Shown here in pieces: positions 49,064 to 54,641 of a stretch of DNA of 54,641 nucleotides. This DNA is from Planctomycetia bacterium. Its GTDB lineage: Bacteria > Planctomycetota > Planctomycetia > Pirellulales > PNKZ01. Made by a program: the position numbers and the translations under genes. The notes under the pieces were generated by a model, which was given only the letters and a program-made list of their open reading frames with translations, was not told the origin of the DNA and made no database searches. The stretch spans positions 1 through 54,641 of the forward strand of contig JAIOPP010000015.1 of NCBI GenBank assembly GCA_021413845.1, in the 5' to 3' direction. Positions within the stretch are counted from its first letter, which is position 1; each line of letters opens with the position of its first letter.

Positions 49064-50929
49064 ATGAATCGCACCGACTTCGTCGAGTTCATCACAACCG
49101 TCGGTATCGTCTCTTCGGACGAAGTGACGACGGTCGTAAAAAATAATCCGCAAGTAGAGTTGGACGACGCGCAAGCCCTGGCGAAGCTCTTGGTGCAACA
49201 AGAGAAGCTGACGAAGTACCAAGCGGCCGCGATTTACCAAGGCAAAGGGAAGTCGCTGGTCTACGGCGAGTATCTGGTGCTCGATCGGATCGGCGCCGGC
49301 GGGATCTACGGCGAGTATCTGGTGCTCGATCGGATCGGCGCCGGCGGGATGGGCCAGGTCTTCAAAGCGCGACACTTGCGGATGGACCGCATCGTTGCGC
49401 TCAAGGTCATGTCGCAAGCGGCGATCAAAAGCGCGGATGCGATCAAGCGGTTCGAGCGCGAAGTCCGCGCGGCAGCCAAGCTCACGCATCCGAACATCGT
49501 GCATGCCTACGACGCCGGCGTGCAAGACGGCGCGCGCTATCTCGTCATGGAATACGTCGAAGGGTGCGACCTCTCGGCCATGTTGCGGCAGCACGTGAAG
49601 TTCGAAATCAAGCAAGCGTGCGGCTTCATCGAGCAAGCCGCGCGAGGCTTCGCCGCCGCGCATGCCAAAGGGGTCGTCCATCGGGACGTGAAGCCCGGCA
49701 ACTTGCTGCTCGATAAGAGCGGCACGGTGAAGGTGCTCGACATGGGCCTGGCCCGTTTCGAAGACGGCGCGGTCGGCGGCGCGCTGCACGAAGGGGAGCT
49801 CACGCAGACCGGCAACGTGATGGGCACGGTCGACTACATGGCCCCCGAGCAAGCGCTCAACACGCATCATGCCGACGCGAAGTCCGACGTCTACGGCCTC
49901 GGCTGCACCTTCTATCGCGTCCTCACCGGCGAGCCGGTCTACGGCGGCCAGACGCTCGTCGAGAAGATTCTCGCGCATCGCGAGCATCCGATCCCGACCG
50001 TCCGCAAGCTCCGGCCCGAAGCGCCCCCGGCCCTCGACTTGCTGCTGACCCGCATGCTCGCCAAGAGCCCGACCGATCGGCCGACGATGCAAGAGGTCGC
50101 CGACACGTTGGCGGAACTCGACTACGCAGCCGACGGCAGCGGCGGCGGCGGTTACGCCGTGTCACAGGAAGCGCCCGCTCCCGCGATGTCGTTTCCGCCT
50201 CAGACGTTCGGCCAGTCGCTTCCCCCCTCGACCACGATCGGGCCCGGTGTCCTCTCGAAGGCCGCGGTGGTGCCGAAGACTACGAAGAAATCCAACGCGC
50301 CGCTGCTCATCGGCGCAGGCAGCGCCGCCGTCGTCGTCGTCGGAATCGCCTCCTTCCGCAACGCGCGCTGCGACCTCGCCCCCTCCCTCGGTATCCATTT
50401 CCAACGTGACATCGACGTCGAACACGACGAACTCCAATTCGAATTCGCCGCCGCGAGTGAACAGTCCACCGGTCTTCACAGGGGTCGTGACCAGCACTCC
50501 GGAAGTTCGAGTCGCCGATCCGGAGATCGAACGCCGAGCGGCGATCAAAGTGTTGGAGTTGGGGGGGAGCGTCTTCGTCATGGCTCCCAACAGGTCCGGC
50601 GTTCAAGTTCAAAGTCTCGCGAACCTTCCTACCTATCAGTTTGCCGTCAACTCCATCAATCTGAATCGGAGCCAAGCGACCGACAAGGATCTGGAGAGTT
50701 TTCTCGGCTTGGCGCACCTCTATTCGCTCGACCTTTATTACACGTCGGTCTCGGATGCAGGTCTGGATACGATCAAGACGCTGACCACGCTCCACGTCTT
50801 AAATCTCAATGGCGGCGCCGATCGCATTACCGACGCCGGCGTGCAAAAGCTCGATACTTTGCGAAGGCTCACTTCGCTGATGTTGAACAACACGAAGGCG
50901 ACGGGAGCGGCTGCGCGCGAGCTTCATAA
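49064..50929 (+). CDS. serine/threonine protein kinase with duplicated glycine loop; frame lost after the membrane helix
   Basis: Coding through about 50354, after which the frame continues to 50929 as low-complexity nonsense. Residues 1-65 resemble the N-terminal segment of the kinase at 24161. The glycine-loop strand YGEYLVLDRIGAGGI (67-81) is repeated exactly at 82-96 (ending GGM), caused by a 45-bp tandem duplication. The rest is intact: Lys114 (IVALKVM), HRDVKPGNLL, DMGLARFE, MAPEQAL. A membrane helix follows (APLLIGAGSAAVVVVGIA). The LRR tail is in another frame from about 50355. ATG 49064 lacks a clear ribosome-binding site. Confidence 0.85.
   Translation: MNRTDFVEFITTVGIVSSDEVTTVVKNNPQVELDDAQALAKLLVQQEKLTKYQAAAIYQGKGKSLVYGEYLVLDRIGAGGIYGEYLVLDRIGAGGMGQVFKARHLRMDRIVALKVMSQAAIKSADAIKRFEREVRAAAKLTHPNIVHAYDAGVQDGARYLVMEYVEGCDLSAMLRQHVKFEIKQACGFIEQAARGFAAAHAKGVVHRDVKPGNLLLDKSGTVKVLDMGLARFEDGAVGGALHEGELTQTGNVMGTVDYMAPEQALNTHHADAKSDVYGLGCTFYRVLTGEPVYGGQTLVEKILAHREHPIPTVRKLRPEAPPALDLLLTRMLAKSPTDRPTMQEVADTLAELDYAADGSGGGGYAVSQEAPAPAMSFPPQTFGQSLPPSTTIGPGVLSKAAVVPKTTKKSNAPLLIGAGSAAVVVVGIASFRNARCDLAPSLGIHFQRDIDVEHDELQFEFAAASEQSTGLHRGRDQHSGSSSRRSGDRTPSGDQSVGVGGERLRHGSQQVRRSSSKSREPSYLSVCRQLHQSESEPSDRQGSGEFSRLGAPLFARPLLHVGLGCRSGYDQDADHAPRLKSQWRRRSHYRRRRAKARYFAKAHFADVEQHEGDGSGCARAS
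49261..49350 (+). repeat. exact 45-bp tandem duplication in the kinase glycine loop
   Basis: 49261-49305 and 49306-49350 are identical (start CTACGGCGAGTATCTGGTGC, end GGCGGGAT) and in frame, adding 15 residues. No base differs, so it is recent or a sequence artefact. Confidence 0.97.
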
Positions 50930-53093
50930 GAAGATTCCCAACTGCCGAATCACTTGGACCGGCGGCATACTCGAGGGGGGGCCGAGTTCTTCTCCGTCGG
51001 TCACGCTGACGTTTAAGTCGCCGCCGACCGGAACGTCGGTCGCCGCCAGGTCGACGATCGACCAAGCGATCATCGCCGCAGGAACGCCGACATCGGAAAC
51101 GCCGACCACTTCGACTACCACGACCGGAACGCCATCTACTGCAACAACTTCCACCACGACATCTACGACCATGCCTTCGACGGCGGTCGACGTTGCGACT
51201 GGTGCGAGCAGCGGACCGAAGAAGCTCGCGGTGCCTGCTACCGATGCCCAACAGGCGGCGCTCAAAACGATCAAGGAAATCTTCGCCGACGACTATACGG
51301 CAGCGAAAACTCCGGATCAAAAGGGAGCGTTGGCGGTGAAGTTGCTCGAGCAAGCGAAGCAAACGTTCGACGATCCGACCTCGCGCTATCTCTTGCTCAG
51401 CGAGGCCCGCGCGCTGGCGACCGAGGCCTCGTCGCTCGAAACGCTCCGCGATGCGCTGACGCCGCTGGTCGAAGAGTACGACGTCAACGAAGTGACGACG
51501 CTCATCGACGCCTGGACCGCGTTGCAAAAGCGTCCGCGGATCGAGTCGGCGACGATCCAGCAATTGTTCAAGGAAGCCAATGCGCGCTTCGACCAAGCGG
51601 TCATGGATGCGCGCTTCGACGATGCGAAACACTACGGCGAATTCGGTCTCACGACGGCCCGCCGCATTCCGAACTCCGCCGCGTCGGTCAAGCTGATGAT
51701 GGAAAAGAACACGGCTTTGGCCGCACGACAAACCGAGTGGCCGGCGTTGAAAGCCCTGGCCGACACGCTCAAAGCGAATCCGGACGACGCCGCAGCGAAC
51801 CTCGCGGTCGCTCGTTATCAAGCGCTGGTCGCGGAAGACTGGGCGAGCGCGTTTCCGTTGTATGCGAAAAGCGGCGATGAATTGTTGGTCAAGCTCGCGG
51901 CCAAAAGCATCGGCGACATGAACAACCCCACGGCGCAAGCCGCCGCGGGCGACGCTTGGTGGGACGCCGCGCAAGCCGCGAAGCCCCCGCAAAAATCCGA
52001 GTTTCTCGCCGCCGCTCAATATTGGTACGAGTTGGCCGGGCCCCTCCTGACCGGTCTGCCGAAGACGCGAGTCGAGAAGCGTCGCACCGAACTGAACACG
52101 ACCGTGGCCGCGAGAAAAATTCCCGCCACGACCTTGCCCGGCTTCGTGCAAGCTTCGTCGCTCGCCTCGAACGACACCTCGACGAATGCCATGCCGAATC
52201 GCAACTTCGGCGACCCGACCTCGACCGTTCGCCGCACCACGACGAACACGGCAGCCCGCAACGGCGCGCCCGTCGACGAACGCCAAATCGCGCAAGCCCT
52301 CATCGCGTCCGGCGGCACCGTCAATCTGCGAATACCGACCCCGTCCGGCTCGTGGAACTACTTCAGCGTAACGCCGCGCGGGATTCTGCCGGCCGATAAA
52401 TTCACGATCGAAAGCGTGACCTTCATGAATATGGGGGGGGTCGCGGATCCGGTCGAAGAAAACGACCTCATACCCTTGCTCTCGATTCCGAATTTACGGT
52501 CGCTGAGCATCCATATCCGAGTCGACTCCAGAGCCCTGCGGGTACTCAGAGGACTTCAAAATCTCGAGAGCTTGAGTTTCTTAAATACGCCGCTTACCGA
52601 CGAAGACACGATCCACGTGCGCGGCCTCGTCAATCTTCAAAACCTGACGTTCTCTTATTGCCAGATCACCGATGCCGCTTTGAGCAACTTCAGGGAGCTG
52701 ACCAATCTCAGAACGTTGAATCTGACCTCGACGCAAATCACCGGCGTCGGGTTCAGTCAGTTGAACGGGCTCACGCAACTACGTTCCCTCAACTTATTCA
52801 ATTCTCCGATCACCGATGCCGGCCTGCTTCAAATTCAGCGTCTAAGCTCTTCGGTAAGAACATTGGATGTGACGGGCAGCGCCGTTACCGATTCCGGGAT
52901 GGCGAACTTCCGAGGCTTGACCGACTTGGAAAACCTCACCTTGCGAAATACGAGTACGACCGACGCCACGCTGCGGACGCTCGAAGGACGCACGCGGCTG
53001 CAACGGGTTGTAGTCAGCAAGAACATGACGACGGCGGGGGCTCAAGCTTTGCAGAAAGCGATCCCCAGCTGCCGCATCGAATTCCCGCAATAA
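50247..53093 (+). CDS. LRR-containing C-terminal part of the frameshifted kinase
   Basis: The open frame starts at GTG 50247 but meaningful sequence begins about 50355 (SATRAATSPPPSVSISNVTS). Removing one T at 50354-50355 joins GIAS of the kinase frame to SATRAATSPPP, giving one protein of about 1340 residues. Order: Ser/Thr/Asn-rich linker; leucine-rich repeats (LYSLDLYYTSVSDAGLDTI); threonine-rich linker; a long helical region (about 330-620); a second LRR array (about 720-930; LRSLSIHI, LESLSFLNTPLTDEDTI, LRTLNLTSTQITGVGF); end KAIPSCRIEFPQ. As an extracellular domain it would bind protein ligands. If not joined to the kinase it lacks an exported start. Confidence 0.82.
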   Translation: MSSRRPRWCRRLRRNPTRRCSSAQAAPPSSSSESPPSATRAATSPPPSVSISNVTSTSNTTNSNSNSPPRVNSPPVFTGVVTSTPEVRVADPEIERRAAIKVLELGGSVFVMAPNRSGVQVQSLANLPTYQFAVNSINLNRSQATDKDLESFLGLAHLYSLDLYYTSVSDAGLDTIKTLTTLHVLNLNGGADRITDAGVQKLDTLRRLTSLMLNNTKATGAAARELHKKIPNCRITWTGGILEGGPSSSPSVTLTFKSPPTGTSVAARSTIDQAIIAAGTPTSETPTTSTTTTGTPSTATTSTTTSTTMPSTAVDVATGASSGPKKLAVPATDAQQAALKTIKEIFADDYTAAKTPDQKGALAVKLLEQAKQTFDDPTSRYLLLSEARALATEASSLETLRDALTPLVEEYDVNEVTTLIDAWTALQKRPRIESATIQQLFKEANARFDQAVMDARFDDAKHYGEFGLTTARRIPNSAASVKLMMEKNTALAARQTEWPALKALADTLKANPDDAAANLAVARYQALVAEDWASAFPLYAKSGDELLVKLAAKSIGDMNNPTAQAAAGDAWWDAAQAAKPPQKSEFLAAAQYWYELAGPLLTGLPKTRVEKRRTELNTTVAARKIPATTLPGFVQASSLASNDTSTNAMPNRNFGDPTSTVRRTTTNTAARNGAPVDERQIAQALIASGGTVNLRIPTPSGSWNYFSVTPRGILPADKFTIESVTFMNMGGVADPVEENDLIPLLSIPNLRSLSIHIRVDSRALRVLRGLQNLESLSFLNTPLTDEDTIHVRGLVNLQNLTFSYCQITDAALSNFRELTNLRTLNLTSTQITGVGFSQLNGLTQLRSLNLFNSPITDAGLLQIQRLSSSVRTLDVTGSAVTDSGMANFRGLTDLENLTLRNTSTTDATLRTLEGRTRLQRVVVSKNMTTAGAQALQKAIPSCRIEFPQ

Positions 53094-53150
53094 CCGCTCG
53101 TTCGCTATCTTCGCTCCGCGTCTTCCAATCGACGGTCGCCTACTTCGCGT

Positions 53151-54164
53151 CTACTTCACATCGCGCACAGGGCGCATTGCCGGGAGCGTGATCATCTTCT
53201 TCTCGTCAGCGGCTTCGCGCGCCCGCAAGACGAGATCGGTGGCGTAAAAGCAATCGTCGGCCGTGATGCGCGGCACGGGTCCGCCGCGCAAAAACTTGGC
53301 GAACTCGGCGAACAGCGGCTCGGTCGTGCCGAAGGGAATTCGCTCGACCTTCCCCCCCGCGATGAGCGTGATCGCGTCATCCCCTTCGTTCACTTCCACG
53401 ATCCCTTTCGAGCCGACGATCCGGAGCCGTTCGTCGGCCTTCGTCGGCGCCTCGGCGGGCCGCAGATAATCGAGCCGAGCGGTGAACGACGCTCCGTTCG
53501 ACAGCTGCGCGAGAATCGAGGCCTGGCTCTCCGTTCGGCCCATCTCCGGCCGGCCGATGTTGCCGTGCAACGCGGCCAGCTGCGTGAACTCCAAGCCCGT
53601 GATCCAGCGAATGATGTCGAGCGAATGAATCCCGATATAGGGAATGGTGCCGCCGAACCTCTCGCGACTGCGAAACCACTCCGCGCGCTCGCCCCAAATG
53701 TAAGAACGTTGCGTCGAGACCTGAGATACCTCGCCGATATCGCCGCGCCGAATGATCTCCCGGAGCCGGACGTTTTTCGCCTGATGCCGCAGTTCGAGCA
53801 GCATCGTGAGCTGCGACTTCGACGCGGCGAAAGCGGTGCGCAGCCGGTCCAAATCGGCCGGCGTCGTCGCCAGCGGCTTCTCCGCCACGACATGCACGCC
53901 GCGCTCGAGCAACGCCCCGATCTGCTCCGCGCGCAGGCCCGGCTCGTCCGCCACGCAACAGACGTCGGGCATCGTGTGTTCTAAGAGCTGTCGCCAATGG
54001 GCATACGTTTGCACGCCGCCGAGCAAGGGATCCTTCTCGACGAACGCCTTCAACGCCTCCGGATCCGCTTCCGAGATCGCCACGACCTCCACGTCCCCCA
54101 GCGCGCGCGCTCCGCCGAGCACGTTCCGCGCGTTCCCTTTCAAGCCGATGATCGCCAATTTCAT
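53151..54164 (-). CDS. Gfo/Idh/MocA family oxidoreductase
   Basis: Protein of 337 residues from ATG 54164 (KLAIIGLKGNARNVLGGARA); the open extension to 54209 is not conserved and no strong ribosome-binding site is present. Nucleotide-binding N-terminal domain with the EKP motif in HVVAEKPLATT, and a C-terminal alpha/beta domain with IPYIGIHSLDIIRWITG, where His is the usual proton donor. The glycine-rich loop is atypical (GLKGNARN). Members oxidise or reduce sugars and inositols with NAD(P); the substrate is unknown. It converges on the kinase/LRR gene. Confidence 0.9.
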   Translation of the reverse strand: MKLAIIGLKGNARNVLGGARALGDVEVVAISEADPEALKAFVEKDPLLGGVQTYAHWRQLLEHTMPDVCCVADEPGLRAEQIGALLERGVHVVAEKPLATTPADLDRLRTAFAASKSQLTMLLELRHQAKNVRLREIIRRGDIGEVSQVSTQRSYIWGERAEWFRSRERFGGTIPYIGIHSLDIIRWITGLEFTQLAALHGNIGRPEMGRTESQASILAQLSNGASFTARLDYLRPAEAPTKADERLRIVGSKGIVEVNEGDDAITLIAGGKVERIPFGTTEPLFAEFAKFLRGGPVPRITADDCFYATDLVLRAREAADEKKMITLPAMRPVRDVK

Positions 54165-54641
54165 ATTCGAAAGACGTCCATAAGAAGGTCTCAGGCTTCG
54201 TCGCGGCATCCGCGCGACAAATCGACGCGGCCACGCTTGCGAAAAGTCTAGCGGCAGATCCGCCGTGAAGCGAATCTCCCTTCCGATACTCTGCTTTCCC
54301 GATTCGGAGCCGGGCAGAGTCGTATGCTCTGCTTTGCCTGTCGCTGTAGTCGGCTTTATGAATTGTAATGCTTGTGCAAGTAGGTGATGAAATGGGCCCG
54401 ATCGGCAAACGCCGTAGGGGGGAGCGCGACAACGAGAATCTCGGCCGTTCGGGTCGTTCCGACTGCCCCGAAAGCAGCATAAGCAAATTCGGCAGCGACT
54501 CGCAGCGGAACCCTTTGTGGGTGAGGCGGCTTGCCTTAAAGTAGTTCGTGAGCTGGAGGTTCCGAGGTCTGCGGGCGAAGCGGCGGTTGCGCGCGCCGGC
54601 GACGCCGACGTTCGGCCTCCTTCCGGCAGTTCCCAACCCGA
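54165..54641. other. right end of window, no gene recognised
   Basis: About 480 bp without a credible gene. A long minus-strand open frame crossing it (to 54636) is only an alternative frame of the oxidoreductase gene. The stretch contains copy 2 of a dispersed repeat at 54511-54535. Confidence 0.5.
54511..54535. repeat. dispersed repeat, copy 2
   Basis: CCCTTTGTGGGTGAGGCGGC followed by TTGCC, near-identical to 34051-34076. The role is unknown. Confidence 0.6.

Noticed and set aside
50799-52295. Minus-strand open frame of 498 codons opposite the LRR region
   Set aside because: Arg/Gly-rich nonsense antisense to clear leucine-rich repeats; no domain seen.
53377-54636. Minus-strand open frame of 419 codons at the right end
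   Set aside because: It is the oxidoreductase gene read in another frame (ERERAERARRSARAGG style), extended by intergenic sequence.

Overview
The window looks like the chromosome of a planctomycete, most likely of the Pirellulales type. The evidence is protein content: a DUF1501 / pre-peptidase-domain / DUF1549-DUF1553 operon, Ser/Thr kinases carrying LamG or leucine-rich-repeat tails, a HEAT plus beta-propeller secreted protein, a GYF_2 protein and a planctomycete-style tyrosine recombinase. Base composition is GC-rich and most genes lack tight operon packing. All names come from reading motifs in the sequence; no database was searched.

Region 1 (0.27-8.7 kb): a transglutaminase-DUF2126 protein, a circularly permuted ATP-grasp/alpha-E protein and a second transglutaminase on +, facing a zinc-ribbon metallopeptidase-like protein on -. 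This is a known but poorly understood peptide-ligation/peptidase neighbourhood. Region 2 (9-19 kb): a secreted HEAT/beta-propeller protein, a GYF_2 protein, a CNNM/CorC-like transporter with a CYTH phosphatase, a TlpA-like thioredoxin, hisE-hisG, miaA and an M20D amidohydrolase. Region 3 (19.3-23.8 kb): tRNA-Ile(GAT) and tRNA-Ala(TGC), the latter apparently used as integration site by a small element with a minus-strand run of excisionase-like, replication-initiator-like and recombinase genes. The recombinase starts with what looks like the N-terminal domain of a DnaB helicase, as if a deletion had fused two genes.

Region 4 (24.2-36.2 kb): a kinase-LamG gene, then an accessory zone of short unrelated genes in both orientations separated by imperfect palindromes resembling integron attC sites (26.6-29.1 kb). 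It continues through a frameshifted serine-recombinase-like gene, a twin-arginine serine hydrolase and a membrane-protein gene split by an in-frame TGA. Two stop-interrupted genes share a 42-bp leader. Region 5 (34.9-39.8 kb): a glycosyltransferase on - and three + genes for a UDP-linked 2-acetamido-2,6-dideoxy-L-hexose, by gene set more likely UDP-L-QuiNAc than UDP-L-FucNAc. Region 6 (40-42.9 kb): DUF1801, Ohr, an atypical SDR and a nitronate monooxygenase. Region 7 (43.1-48.8 kb): the DUF1501 operon behind an operator-like palindrome. Region 8 (49-54.2 kb): a second kinase with a 15-residue exact duplication of its glycine loop and a frameshift separating it from an LRR tail, then a Gfo/Idh/MocA oxidoreductase.

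The number of interrupted genes between 21 and 53 kb (two in-frame stops, three frameshifts, one fusion) is itself notable. It may reflect decay of accessory DNA, or residual sequencing errors.
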